The notes under the pieces were generated by a model. That model was given only the letters and a program-made list of their open reading frames with translations, searched no databases and was not told the origin of the DNA. The translations under genes were made by a program, and so were the position numbers. 64,000 nucleotides of DNA. Origin: Ketobacter alkanivorans. GTDB taxonomy: Bacteria > Pseudomonadota > Gammaproteobacteria > Pseudomonadales > Ketobacteraceae. This document shows positions 46,771-56,037 of this stretch, piece after piece; position 1 is the stretch's first letter, and each line of letters starts with the position of its first letter. The DNA lies in NCBI RefSeq assembly GCF_002863865.1, contig NZ_CP022684.1:682001-746000 (forward strand), written 5' to 3'.

Positions 46771-46802
46771 GGGCGCGCCACCCTCAGGTGCGCGCCCTTT
46801 TT
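46771..46802 (+). terminator. rho-independent terminator after ccoP
   Basis: A GC-rich stem gggcgcgc / gcgcgccc with a loop of 11 bases is followed by five T residues. It separates ccoNOQP from ccoGHIS, so the assembly genes are probably transcribed from their own promoter or by partial read-through. No FNR box was found in the 32 bases before ccoG. Confidence 0.88.
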
Positions 46803-46833
46803 ATCATCAGCACGCTGTAGAGCAGGTGAAGAG

Positions 46834-48240
46834 ATGTCAACGCCCGATAAGATTGCAGTGAAAGAAATCAACCCGCAGGATAGCGGCGATCTATATAAAA
46901 AACGGGAAAAGATATATCAGCGACACCTCTCAGGATTTTTCCAAAACATTCGGATTGTTACGATCTGGATTACCTTGGGCGTCTACTTTCTAGGCCCTTG
47001 GCTGTCATGGGATAGCCGTCAGGCGGTCCTGTTCGATCTACCCGAGCGCAAATTTTACATATTCTGGTTTACCTTCTGGCCACAGGATTTCCTCTACCTA
47101 TCCTGGCTGTTAATCATTGCCGCTTTTGCCCTGTTTTTCTTCACCGTACTGGCCGGCCGGGTCTGGTGTGGTTATACCTGTCCGCAAACGGTATGGACAA
47201 CGTTCTTTATGTGGATAGAACACATCACAGAGGGCGACCGCCACCAGCGCATCAAACTGGATGCGCAGCCCATGTCCACCAAGAAATTCGTTAAAAAATT
47301 CATGAAACACAGCCTGTGGTTGGCGCTCTCCTTCTGGACAGCGTTTACCTTCGTAGGCTACTTCGCCCCGGTGCGCGAGCTGTGGTTTGACCTGTTCTAC
47401 CTGAACGTGTCCGGCTGGGCACTGTTCTGGATGTTCTTTTTCACTGTAGCCACATACACCAACGCCGGCTGGCTGAGAGAGCAAGTATGCATGTACATGT
47501 GCCCATACGCTCGCTTCCAGAGCGTTATGTTCGATCGCGACACGCTCATAGTGACCTACGATGAAGCTCGCGGTGAGCCCCGTGGAGCCCGTAAAAAAAC
47601 TGCCAACCCGGATGAAATGGGATTGGGCTCCTGCATCAACTGTCAGATGTGCGTACAAGTCTGCCCCACTGGCATTGATATCCGCAACGGTCTGCAATAC
47701 GAATGCATCGGCTGTGCAGCCTGTATCGACGCCTGCGACTCCATAATGGATCAGATGAACTACCCCCGTGGATTGATTAAGTATTCCACCGAGAACGCCA
47801 TCGAAGGCAAGCCCATACATATCTTACGGCCAAGGCTGATTGGTTATGGCGTTGTACTGGGTCTGATGATCATCACCTTCCTGTCCACGGTGTATTCCCG
47901 CGTGCCGCTGGAACTGGACATCATCCGGGATCGCAATGCGCTCTATCGCGAAACCTGGCAAGGTACCGTTGAAAACACTTACACGCTGAAGATCATGAAC
48001 AAAACTCAGGCCGCCCAGGACTACCACATTGATGTTTCCGGCCTGGACAACATCATCCCCCATATACCCAAAGAAGTAAGTACTTTGGCGGGAGAACTGT
48101 TAACCTTAGTGGTGACTCTGGAAATGAAACCGGAGGACATCAAGCAACGCAACTCCACCGTGTATTTCACGGTGAAATCCGCCAGCGATCCATCACAGGA
48201 AGTGACCGAAGAAAGCCGATTCCTGAGCCCTCGCAACTAA
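46834..48240 (+). CDS. ccoG: cbb3 oxidase assembly protein, iron-sulfur (FixG/RdxA type)
   Basis: A 468-residue membrane ferredoxin with about five helices, a cytoplasmic part holding two [4Fe-4S] motifs (CINCQMCVQVCP and CIGCAACIDACD, about residues 267-300), and a C-terminal periplasmic Ig-like domain (about 350-468). A membrane motif CGYTCPQTVW near 110 contains further conserved Cys. CcoG is thought to reduce copper for delivery to the oxidase. First gene of ccoGHIS. Confidence 0.95.
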   Translation: MSTPDKIAVKEINPQDSGDLYKKREKIYQRHLSGFFQNIRIVTIWITLGVYFLGPWLSWDSRQAVLFDLPERKFYIFWFTFWPQDFLYLSWLLIIAAFALFFFTVLAGRVWCGYTCPQTVWTTFFMWIEHITEGDRHQRIKLDAQPMSTKKFVKKFMKHSLWLALSFWTAFTFVGYFAPVRELWFDLFYLNVSGWALFWMFFFTVATYTNAGWLREQVCMYMCPYARFQSVMFDRDTLIVTYDEARGEPRGARKKTANPDEMGLGSCINCQMCVQVCPTGIDIRNGLQYECIGCAACIDACDSIMDQMNYPRGLIKYSTENAIEGKPIHILRPRLIGYGVVLGLMIITFLSTVYSRVPLELDIIRDRNALYRETWQGTVENTYTLKIMNKTQAAQDYHIDVSGLDNIIPHIPKEVSTLAGELLTLVVTLEMKPEDIKQRNSTVYFTVKSASDPSQEVTEESRFLSPRN

Positions 48241-48270
48241 CTATCTGTAGTGGAATATGTGGTGCATGCA

Positions 48271-48777
48271 ATGACACAAATCGAATCCAAACCCTGGTAC
48301 CGCCAATTTTGGCCCTGGTTCCTGATCGCCATTCCATCCAGCTCTGTTGTAATGGGTGTAGTGATGATCAACTTGGCCATGAGTGGCAACGACAGCCTGG
48401 TACGAAAAGACTGGTATAAGGATGGCATGGCCATCAACCAGCGCATGGAAAAACGCCTTAAAGCCAAACAAATGGGCATCAAGGCAGCCCTGACGCTGGA
48501 TCAGCAGACCGGTGACCTGTTTGTGGATGCCGACAACATTGATGTGCGCACCGAAACTGAACTGACCTTGCAGTTGATCCACCCGACCCTGGAAAAAAAC
48601 GACCGCACCTTGCAGCTCTATTTGGCCCCCAATGACCGCTACTACGCCAAGTTGGATTTTGAGCCCAAAGGCATGTACTACCTTCTGCTGACAACCGCCT
48701 CCGAAACCTGGGAAATAGAAAGCAGCGTCAACTTCAGCAACCCACTCAAGCGGCAGGAACTCGTTCCCAGCAGCTGA
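48271..48777 (+). CDS. ccoH: FixH family protein
   Basis: A 168-residue membrane protein with one N-terminal helix (about residues 14-37) and a soluble periplasmic domain of about 120 residues rich in beta strands (GIKAALTLDQQTGDLFV, TLQLYLAPNDRYYAKLDF in parts). It is needed for cbb3 assembly in rhizobia and related bacteria. ATG at 48271 is chosen; the frame upstream only extends seven codons. It shares one base with the start of ccoI. Confidence 0.9.
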   Translation: MTQIESKPWYRQFWPWFLIAIPSSSVVMGVVMINLAMSGNDSLVRKDWYKDGMAINQRMEKRLKAKQMGIKAALTLDQQTGDLFVDADNIDVRTETELTLQLIHPTLEKNDRTLQLYLAPNDRYYAKLDFEPKGMYYLLLTTASETWEIESSVNFSNPLKRQELVPSS

Positions 48778-51233
48778 TGGCGGACCAATCTTGTTTTCAT
48801 TGCGGGCTGCCAGTTGCATGCGGCGACAGCATCAGCGTCACCATTCTAGGGCAGCCCCGCCCCGTGTGCTGTCCGGGCTGTCAGTCTGTGGCCCAGACCA
48901 TTGTCGATATCGGCATGGAATCCTATTACCAGCACCGCCAGCAGTGCCCACCGGGTGCGTCACCGGCCAGCGAGCTGGTTCCAGACTTTCTCGAAGGTCT
49001 CAATAATTGGGATGATCCTGCACTACAGGAAACCCTTGTTCACCAGCTTCCAGAAGGGCATCGCGAGATCAGCCTGTTGCTGAGCGGCATTACATGCGCC
49101 GCCTGTGTATGGCTAATTGAACGGCATTTGAGCCAAACACCCGGTATCACGCAAGCCAAGGTCAACATGGGCAGCCACTTGGCCGTAGTCACCTGGGATC
49201 CGCAGCAAACCAGCCTGAGCAGCATCATCAAAGCCATTGCCCATGTGGGCTACAAGGCAGAACCCTACACCCCGGTACAGCAAGAGCAAAACATCAAACA
49301 AGAAAACAAGCAGGCTCTTACCCGCATCGGCGTTGCTGGTCTGGGGGCCATGCAGGTCATGACCTACGCCGTCAGTTTATACATGGGTGCGTTTGAAGGC
49401 ATGGAACCGGCCCATGAGCAGTTCCTGCGCTGGGTAAGCGCGTTGGTGTGCACACCGGTATTCTTCTATTCCGGCATGCCGTTCCTGACAGCAGCAGCCC
49501 GCAGTTTACGCAACCGACATCTTTCCATGGATGTTCCTGTTGCCATAGCGCTGTGCTTCGCCTATTTCGCCAGTGTCTGGGCTACCCTTACCGATGGCCC
49601 GGAGGTGTACTTCGACTCTGTCTGCATGTTTGTCTTCTTCCTGTTGGTGGGGCGTTATCTCGAAATGCGCGCTCGCCATCGCTCCCAGAGCACCTCCATC
49701 CGGCTCTCACATTCCCAAATGCAAACTGCACGCAAGCTCGATACCGCGGGCAATCCCTCACTCATACCGGCTGAGAAATTACAGCCCGGCGATCGAGTGC
49801 TGGTCAAGGCAGGCGAAACCATTCCCGGTGATGGCCACATACTGTCCGGCGCAAGCTCCGTAAATGAAGCCATGCTCACCGGCGAGCACCTCCCGGTCAA
49901 CAAAATCATTGGCAGCCCGGTGACCGGCGGCACCCTCAACGTGGATCAACCGCTCACCATTGAAATCAGCACCAACCCCAAAGACAGCACACTTTCCACT
50001 CTCAAGCGCCTGCTGGAACGGGCCGAAGCCGACAAACCGGCCACCTATCTGCTGGCGGACAAGATCGCCTCCTACTTCGTGCTGGCTGTATTGATCACCT
50101 CGGCCAGCGTATACACCTTCTGGTGGCATTATCGGCCCGAGGACGCGTTTTGGATCATGCTCTCGGTACTGGTGGTGACCTGCCCTTGTGCGTTATCCCT
50201 GGCAACCCCCACCGCTATCACCGCCGCCACTGCAAAATTAGCCCAGATGGGCTTTCTGGCAACCCGCGCCTATACCATCGAAGGCCTACGTCATATCAAT
50301 CATGTGGTATTCGATAAAACCGGCACCCTCACCATGGGGGAATTTGAACTGGCCGAGGTGATCCCTCTCACACCTGAGTTCAGTCGGGATCAGGCGCTGG
50401 CGCTGGCCTGCAACCTTGAAGCAGTATCGGAGCACCCTATCGCCCGCGCCTTTCATAACCAAAAACAGAATCTGGAAAGCACTCTAGTGGGCACCCTCAC
50501 CGATCTGGTTATCGTTCCCAATCAGGGGGTGCAAGGCACGTACAGTCAAAGTGCCACAGAGCAGCAACGGCTGCGCATAGGGAAAGCAGAATTCGCCTTG
50601 CCAGAAGGCTCAGTGTTAACGCCCCCCGAAACCAGCGGCCAGTGGATACTGCTGGCCAATCAAACCACCGCCATCGCATGGTTTAAAGTAGAAGACACGC
50701 TGCGGCCAGATGCAAAGCAGCTCGTGGGTTACCTGAAACAGTCCGGCCACCAATGTCACATTCTAAGCGGTGACAGCAGTGGCCACGCCGAAGCCATAGG
50801 GCTCCTACTGGGCATCGATTCCGTCATCAGCAATGCCAATCCCCAGGACAAACTGAGCTATATCCAAACCCTGCAACAAAACCACGGCCGAGTGCTCATG
50901 TTGGGCGACGGCCTCAACGACGCGCCGGTGCTTGCCGGTGCCGACGTATCTATCGCTGTCGCCGGCGCGTCTGACCTGGCAAAAATAGCAGCCGACGGCA
51001 TTCTGCTGAGTCAGAGCCTGAAACCGCTCTACCAGAGCATGGCGCTGGTCAACAAAACCTACCGCATTATTCGACAGAACCTCACTTGGGCCATACTCTA
51101 TAACCTGATTGCCTTGCCTCTGGCGGCCGCCGGTTTTATTCCACCCTGGGCCAGTGCCTTGGGTATGTCGGCCAGCTCATTGCTGGTAGTGGTGAACGCC
51201 TTGCGCCTAAACAGAAATCAGGAAGCCGCGTAA
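48777..51233 (+). CDS. ccoI: copper-exporting P1B-type ATPase for cbb3 assembly
   Basis: An 818-residue P-type ATPase. The N-terminal Cys-rich segment (CFHCG near 6, CCPGC near 32) and one HMA domain with GITCAACVWL (about 102-112) bind copper. The membrane part carries the CPC motif TCPCALSLATP (about 466-476). Phosphorylation site DKTGT, nucleotide-site SEHPIARAF and hinge GDGLNDAPV follow in order. FixI/CcoI exports Cu(I) to the periplasm for the CuB site of cbb3 oxidase. The overlap by one base with ccoH and with ccoS supports tight coupling. Confidence 0.96.
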   Translation: MADQSCFHCGLPVACGDSISVTILGQPRPVCCPGCQSVAQTIVDIGMESYYQHRQQCPPGASPASELVPDFLEGLNNWDDPALQETLVHQLPEGHREISLLLSGITCAACVWLIERHLSQTPGITQAKVNMGSHLAVVTWDPQQTSLSSIIKAIAHVGYKAEPYTPVQQEQNIKQENKQALTRIGVAGLGAMQVMTYAVSLYMGAFEGMEPAHEQFLRWVSALVCTPVFFYSGMPFLTAAARSLRNRHLSMDVPVAIALCFAYFASVWATLTDGPEVYFDSVCMFVFFLLVGRYLEMRARHRSQSTSIRLSHSQMQTARKLDTAGNPSLIPAEKLQPGDRVLVKAGETIPGDGHILSGASSVNEAMLTGEHLPVNKIIGSPVTGGTLNVDQPLTIEISTNPKDSTLSTLKRLLERAEADKPATYLLADKIASYFVLAVLITSASVYTFWWHYRPEDAFWIMLSVLVVTCPCALSLATPTAITAATAKLAQMGFLATRAYTIEGLRHINHVVFDKTGTLTMGEFELAEVIPLTPEFSRDQALALACNLEAVSEHPIARAFHNQKQNLESTLVGTLTDLVIVPNQGVQGTYSQSATEQQRLRIGKAEFALPEGSVLTPPETSGQWILLANQTTAIAWFKVEDTLRPDAKQLVGYLKQSGHQCHILSGDSSGHAEAIGLLLGIDSVISNANPQDKLSYIQTLQQNHGRVLMLGDGLNDAPVLAGADVSIAVAGASDLAKIAADGILLSQSLKPLYQSMALVNKTYRIIRQNLTWAILYNLIALPLAAAGFIPPWASALGMSASSLLVVVNALRLNRNQEAA

Positions 51234-51415
51234 TGGACATAATCTATCTGCTGATCCCATTGGCACTGGTGCTGCTGGTCGTCGCGATATCCGCTTTCTT
51301 TTGGGCAGTGCGAACAGATCAATTCGATGACCTGGATCGCGAGGCCAGCCGCATCTTGTTTGATGAAGATACGCCATCAGGCAAACCCCAGCCCGAGCCC
51401 AAGCAGCAGGACTAG
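51233..51415 (+). CDS. ccoS: cbb3-type cytochrome oxidase assembly protein CcoS
   Basis: A 60-residue protein with one N-terminal helix (about residues 4-25) and the signature AVRTDQFDDLDREASRILFD typical of CcoS. The tail is acidic and Pro-rich. It is needed to insert the cofactors of cbb3 oxidase. The ATG overlaps the ccoI stop by one base. Confidence 0.94.
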   Translation: MDIIYLLIPLALVLLVVAISAFFWAVRTDQFDDLDREASRILFDEDTPSGKPQPEPKQQD

Positions 51416-51416
51416 A

Positions 51417-52100
51417 ATGGATTTCAGTCACGACCTTATCGCAGCCTTTGCAGTCGGCTTTATGGGAAGCCTGCACTGCATCGGCATGTGCGGCGGGATC
51501 AGCAGCGCGCTGTCCACCGCTTTACAACCCCAACATGGCAATCCCATGTTACGCCTGTTTGGTTATCAACTGCTGTACAGCATCGGTCGAATCAGCGCCT
51601 ATGCAACAGCAGGTGCTGTTATCGGTTTTGCCGGTTCAGCCTTGTATAACCAACTGCCTGCACACGGCCCTTCTTTGCTGCGGATTTTCGCAGGCATTAT
51701 GATGATACTGCTTGGATTTTACTTGAGCGGCTGGTGGAAAATACTCAACCAGCTGGAACGGGCTGGCACCCGGATCTGGAAACGCATCGCCCCCACGACC
51801 CGGCGCTTCATCCCGGTGGATCGTCCCTACAAAGCATTGGTGCTGGGCTTTCTGTGGGGCTGGCTGCCGTGCGGACTGGTATACAGTGCCCTTGCCTGGT
51901 CACTGGGCGCCGGGGGGGCTGAACGGGGGGCGTTACTGATGCTGTATTTCGGACTCGGCACCCTCCCCGCCATGATCAGTATCGGTGCTTTTAGCCACAT
52001 CCTGTCCGACTTTGCCCGCGCCAGCACAACGCGAGCCTTTGCAGCCCTTATGCTGATGGGGTTTGGTGTGTGGACCATCGTATCCCAGCTGAGCCATTGA
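51417..52100 (+). CDS. TauE/SafE-like membrane protein linked to the cbb3 cluster
   Basis: A 227-residue protein with about six membrane helices. The start GSLHCIGMCGGISSAL (Cys near 21 and 25) is the signature of a TauE/SafE/UreH-like group commonly next to ccoGHIS, where a role in metal (copper) transport is suspected. FLWGWLPCGLVYSAL (about 140-155) is the second conserved block. ATG at 51417 starts two bases after the ccoS stop, so it is the fifth gene of that operon. hemN and an fnr gene, which often follow, are absent here. Confidence 0.85.
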   Translation: MDFSHDLIAAFAVGFMGSLHCIGMCGGISSALSTALQPQHGNPMLRLFGYQLLYSIGRISAYATAGAVIGFAGSALYNQLPAHGPSLLRIFAGIMMILLGFYLSGWWKILNQLERAGTRIWKRIAPTTRRFIPVDRPYKALVLGFLWGWLPCGLVYSALAWSLGAGGAERGALLMLYFGLGTLPAMISIGAFSHILSDFARASTTRAFAALMLMGFGVWTIVSQLSH

Positions 52101-52131
52101 TTTGTCAGCAAATTAGCTTTAGTTTCAAGCT

Positions 52132-53316
52132 ATGATTCCAGCGTCGACCGAAAACTTTACCTGCATACTGCCTTGGCGCAGCCGCAACCACTTCACTTTA
52201 CTGGTGAATGGCGATCAATTCTTTCACCGAATCTTTGAGTCGATCTCTGCCGCCACCAGCGCCGTGGATATAGAAATGTACCTGATGGAATCAGGTGCAA
52301 TCTGTAACCAGCTAATCGAGACCCTGCTGGAAGCCCGCAAACGTGATGTGTACGTACGCCTGCTATTGGATCATGTGGGATCACACAACCTAAAGCATCA
52401 AGATCGACAAAAATTACGCGCCGCCGGCGTGGATCTACGTTTTTTCAATCGTATTAAGCGCAGCAAACGGCTGCGTAATTTTTCCCGCGATCACCGCAAA
52501 ATAGTGCTGGTGGACTGCGCCATCGCGTTTACTGGCGGAGCGGGTATTACCGATAACTTCTCCCCCACCCATGCAGGAAAGGCTGCGTGGCATGACACCA
52601 TGGTGGAGATCACCGGGGAACTGGTACACGATTGGCAACTGCTGTTCGAACGCACCTGGCTGCATTACGATTCCGTTCATGAAGAGGAAATGCGCGCCAA
52701 GCTGAGACTCGCGTTCAGTCGCGATCATAGCTCCCCCCTGATGAATCGTAACTTACCCCAGGCACGCGTTGTGGCCAGCCGGGGCCTGGGCAACAAACCC
52801 ATCATTGGCTCGCTGATCAGTGAAATAAATAAAGCCACTATACAAGCATGGGTTTGCACTGCCTATTTCTACCCGTCGCGCAAGCTGCTGAAGGCGCTGA
52901 CCAAGGCGGCCGAACGGGGCGTTGATGTCCGCCTGATACTGCCGGGCTATAAAACCGATCACCCCAGCGTTCGTTACGCAGGCCGATCCTGGTACCGGGA
53001 GCTGCTGGAACATCAGGTACGCATCCTTGAATACCAGCCCAGCTTCCTGCACCTGAAAGCCGCACTAACCGATGACTGGGTTACCATAGGTTCCTGTAAT
53101 TTTGATCGCTGGAATCTACACTGGAACCTGGAAGCCAACCTGGAAGCACTGGATCCGCAACTGCATCAGCAAATCACCCGCCTGCTCGAACACGATCAAG
53201 ATCAGTGCATAGAAATCACATTAGAACGCTGGAAAGTCCGCGGCTGGCATGAAAAAATAAAAGAACGATTCTGGAAATGGGTTGCCATGTTTTTAGCCCG
53301 CCTCCCCAATGATTGA
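52132..53316 (+). CDS. phospholipase D-type cardiolipin synthase-like protein
   Basis: A 394-residue soluble or peripheral protein with two HKD motifs, as in ClsB-type enzymes. The first is SRDHRKIVLVD (near residues 118-128, HxKxxxxD). The second is LHLKAALTDDWVTIGSCNFD (near 304-323). No N-terminal membrane helices are present, which separates it from ClsA. It would join two phospholipids to form cardiolipin or a related lipid. It follows the TauE/SafE-like gene by 31 bases on the same strand; a small 6-base-pair hairpin overlaps the start codon. Confidence 0.88.
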   Translation: MIPASTENFTCILPWRSRNHFTLLVNGDQFFHRIFESISAATSAVDIEMYLMESGAICNQLIETLLEARKRDVYVRLLLDHVGSHNLKHQDRQKLRAAGVDLRFFNRIKRSKRLRNFSRDHRKIVLVDCAIAFTGGAGITDNFSPTHAGKAAWHDTMVEITGELVHDWQLLFERTWLHYDSVHEEEMRAKLRLAFSRDHSSPLMNRNLPQARVVASRGLGNKPIIGSLISEINKATIQAWVCTAYFYPSRKLLKALTKAAERGVDVRLILPGYKTDHPSVRYAGRSWYRELLEHQVRILEYQPSFLHLKAALTDDWVTIGSCNFDRWNLHWNLEANLEALDPQLHQQITRLLEHDQDQCIEITLERWKVRGWHEKIKERFWKWVAMFLARLPND

Positions 53317-53336
53317 CAGCTTAAGGAACCCCGTTC

Positions 53337-55328
53337 GTGGAACACAGCAACATTATCAATGAGCTGATCATCATACTCACCGCCTCGGTTATCGCCGCGG
53401 CGCTATTCCACCGCCTCAAAGTCCCAACCATCATCTGTTATTTGATCGTGGGGGTAATACTGGGGCCCCAGGAACTGGGCTTGGTCAATGACGTAAGCCA
53501 GTTTCAGATTATTGCAGAGTTTGGAGTCGCGTTTCTGCTGTTCACCCTGGGGTTAGAGTTTTCGTTGCCCCACCTGATCGCGTTAAGACGGGTAGTATTC
53601 GGAATGGGCAGCTTGCAGGTGCTCATATGCATCTCTATTTTTGGCGGCCTTATCTACTTCTCCCGCATGCTCTATGACATTACCGTGACCGGCACCCTGA
53701 TCGCTGCATCCGCCATAGCGCTTTCATCAACCGCCATCGTCAGTAAAGAACTGTCTCAGAGGAATGAAATCGCTACCGCCCATGGCCATATAGCCATTGG
53801 TATTCTGCTGTTCCAGGACATAGCGGCCATCATCATTCTGGTGTTGATTTCCGTAGGGGGTGAAGCCAGTGGCGATCAATTAATGGAATCCCTGGCCATC
53901 GCCGGTGCCAAGGCGATAGGATTCTTTTTTGCCGTTGTTGCCATCGGTAAATGGCTGCTGCCACCGCTGTTTAACGAAATCAGCAAGACGCGCTCCGAGG
54001 AACTATTCGTACTGACCGTTTTAGTTGTTGCCCTGCTGGCCGCCGCCGCCGCCCACGCCCTGGGTCTGGCCATGGCACTGGGCGCTTTCATGGCCGGTAT
54101 GATGCTGGGGGAAAGTCACTTTCGCCATCAAATTGAAGCAGAAATTCGCCCATTCAGAGATGTTCTGCTTGGGATATTCTTTGTCAGCATCGGCCTGCTG
54201 ATCGACGTAGATCTGATCACCACCTACTGGCCTCGCATCTTGCTTTTCAGTGCCTGCCTGATCGTGTTTAAAACCATTCTGATTGCATTGCTGTGCAAAC
54301 TGTTCGGCAACAACGGCATGGTATCCATTCGCACCGGTCTGGTGCTTAGCCAGGGTGGTGAGTTCGGTTTCGCGCTGCTGGCCCTGGCAGTAAAAGGTAG
54401 CCTGGTGCCACATGATGTTGCCTCCTTCTTCCTGTCTATTATCGTAATTTCCATGGCCGCCACCCCCTTTCTGGTTTCCAACAGTGAAAAAATTGCCGAC
54501 CGCATGCTGGCCAGGCGTCAAATCAAACAGGAAAACGTCGAAGAGCTACAAAACCCCGAAGCAACCGAAAACCGTCATCATCACGTTATTCTGTGCGGCT
54601 ACGGCCGGGTTGGCCAAACCATTGCACGCTTTCTTCAGCAGGAAAACATCCCCTGCATCGCCGTTGACGACGACCCAGTTCGCGTACAGCGGGCACGAGC
54701 TGCCGGAGAACATGTGCATTACGGCAGCGCCCGAAAAATGAAAGTGTTGAAACATCTTGGCCTGATGGAAGCCAATCTGGTGGTCATCAGCTTTGATGAT
54801 CACAACGCTGCCAAACAAATGATCCATGAAATTCGTCAGGAGCGCGAATCCATTCCGATTCTGGTGCGCACCCGGGACGACGCCCATCTGGTGGAGCTGC
54901 AAGAAGCAGGTGCTACGGAAGTCATTCCGGAAACATTGGAAGCCAGCTTGATGTTGGTAAGCCACGTCATGGTGGCCCTGGGCTTGCCGGGCCGCAAGGT
55001 GTTTCAATCCATCGAACAAGTGCGCAAGCAGCGCTACAAAATGTTGCATGGTTTTATCACCGGTCAACACGGCGCCTACGGTATGTCTCGCTATCAAGGC
55101 CACCTGCAACCTATATACATTCCTGGCACCTCCTACGCCGCCAATAAAACCGTTGGCGAACTCAATCTAGAAAGCAGAGGTGCAAGCCTTCACACCATTC
55201 GACGGGGCAACGACACCGTAATGAATCCCAGCGATGAAACGATGTTGCTGCCAGACGACGTCGTGGTGGTAAGCGGCGAACATGCCGCCATTGAGGCAGC
55301 CGAAGCCTATCTGCTGAGTGGAAAGTAA
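53337..55328 (+). CDS. KefB-type monovalent cation:proton antiporter (CPA2)
   Basis: A 663-residue transporter. The N-terminal 390 residues form about twelve helices of the CPA2 exchanger family (IIAEFGVAFLLFTLGLEFSL, AAHALGLAMALGAFMAGMML). A RCK/TrkA-N domain follows (about 415-535) with HHVILCGYGRVGQTIARFL, binding NAD or a nucleotide. A TrkA-C domain (about 575-660) ends the chain. It resembles KefB/KefC glutathione-gated potassium efflux systems, but no KefF/KefG partner is next to it. GTG start at 53337 with aagga 9 bases upstream; it follows the cardiolipin-synthase-like gene by 20 bases. Confidence 0.9.
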   Translation: MEHSNIINELIIILTASVIAAALFHRLKVPTIICYLIVGVILGPQELGLVNDVSQFQIIAEFGVAFLLFTLGLEFSLPHLIALRRVVFGMGSLQVLICISIFGGLIYFSRMLYDITVTGTLIAASAIALSSTAIVSKELSQRNEIATAHGHIAIGILLFQDIAAIIILVLISVGGEASGDQLMESLAIAGAKAIGFFFAVVAIGKWLLPPLFNEISKTRSEELFVLTVLVVALLAAAAAHALGLAMALGAFMAGMMLGESHFRHQIEAEIRPFRDVLLGIFFVSIGLLIDVDLITTYWPRILLFSACLIVFKTILIALLCKLFGNNGMVSIRTGLVLSQGGEFGFALLALAVKGSLVPHDVASFFLSIIVISMAATPFLVSNSEKIADRMLARRQIKQENVEELQNPEATENRHHHVILCGYGRVGQTIARFLQQENIPCIAVDDDPVRVQRARAAGEHVHYGSARKMKVLKHLGLMEANLVVISFDDHNAAKQMIHEIRQERESIPILVRTRDDAHLVELQEAGATEVIPETLEASLMLVSHVMVALGLPGRKVFQSIEQVRKQRYKMLHGFITGQHGAYGMSRYQGHLQPIYIPGTSYAANKTVGELNLESRGASLHTIRRGNDTVMNPSDETMLLPDDVVVVSGEHAAIEAAEAYLLSGK

Positions 55329-55515
55329 AACGCTCAATAAAACCACAAACGCTAAGAACAGCTCAGGTTAGACCAAAATATTTTTTGCTTATAGGTTAAA
55401 TAGTTAGCAATATGAGCTAATCTGAGTTTTAGGGAAAGCGGTTTAAACGAATGAATTTTCTATACGCCCTTTTCCTACATAACTAGCAGCAGTAATTGAA
55501 CGCCGGGTATCGTGA

Positions 55516-56034
55516 ATGGGTATTAATCCGCTGGACTTTCGCCAGTATGTTGTTCGACCCACCCTGAAAAAATTGGGTGCATGGACTCCCTCCCTCGAAA
55601 ATCTTCTCCTTGGTTCCGCAGCACAAGCATCTCAACTGGGTATGGAATTGCAATGTGATGCAGGTTTAGGTGTGTACAAGATCAAACGAGAATTACACCA
55701 TCGGGTGTGGGATGAATTTTTGGCCTTCGATGCCGATCTCGCAAGCAAAGTCAGGGGATTTGCATCTCAAAGAGAGTTTTTAGCCAATCCTGATATGGAA
55801 CTGGCGATCAACCTGGCTTACTCAACGGCCATCGCCTGGGGTGTATATGCGCTCAATAAGGCCGAGATACCGGAAGATGAAAACAATCCGGAAGCGTTGG
55901 CTTGGTGTTGGTACCATCATTTCCGCACCGATGAGCATCTCAAGCCTGAGCATTTTCTCGCTGGCTATAAGGTGCTCTCGGCCCCCGCCACAAAGAACAA
56001 ATCGGCAACCAAAGCACGGATCATTGCCGCATAG
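55516..56034 (+). CDS. phage-type structural/lysozyme-like protein, isolated copy
   Basis: A 172-residue protein. Its start NPLDFRQYVVRPTLKKLGAW, followed by ENLLLGSAAQASQLGMELQ and AGLGVYKIKRELHHRVWDEFL, follows the pattern of a marine-phage protein family of unknown function. Those usually read RPTL..LG, ENL..GTA..ES, G..LG.YQ..P.TH..IW..YL. Here the usual Glu of the ES pair is lost (AAQASQ). The last 40 residues are basic. No other phage gene is nearby, so it is probably a captured or decaying relic, or a repurposed one. Recognition is from memory of the pattern, so family assignment is tentative. Confidence 0.6.
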   Translation: MGINPLDFRQYVVRPTLKKLGAWTPSLENLLLGSAAQASQLGMELQCDAGLGVYKIKRELHHRVWDEFLAFDADLASKVRGFASQREFLANPDMELAINLAYSTAIAWGVYALNKAEIPEDENNPEALAWCWYHHFRTDEHLKPEHFLAGYKVLSAPATKNKSATKARIIAA

Positions 56035-56037
56035 GTA

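Noticed and set aside
47110-47820. 236-residue open frame on the minus strand
   Set aside because: Antisense to ccoG, whose motifs are unmistakable; no family features of its own.
52114-52132. Regulatory hairpin at the start of the cardiolipin-synthase-like gene
   Set aside because: Only six base pairs (tagctt/aagcta) with no known motif; likely chance.
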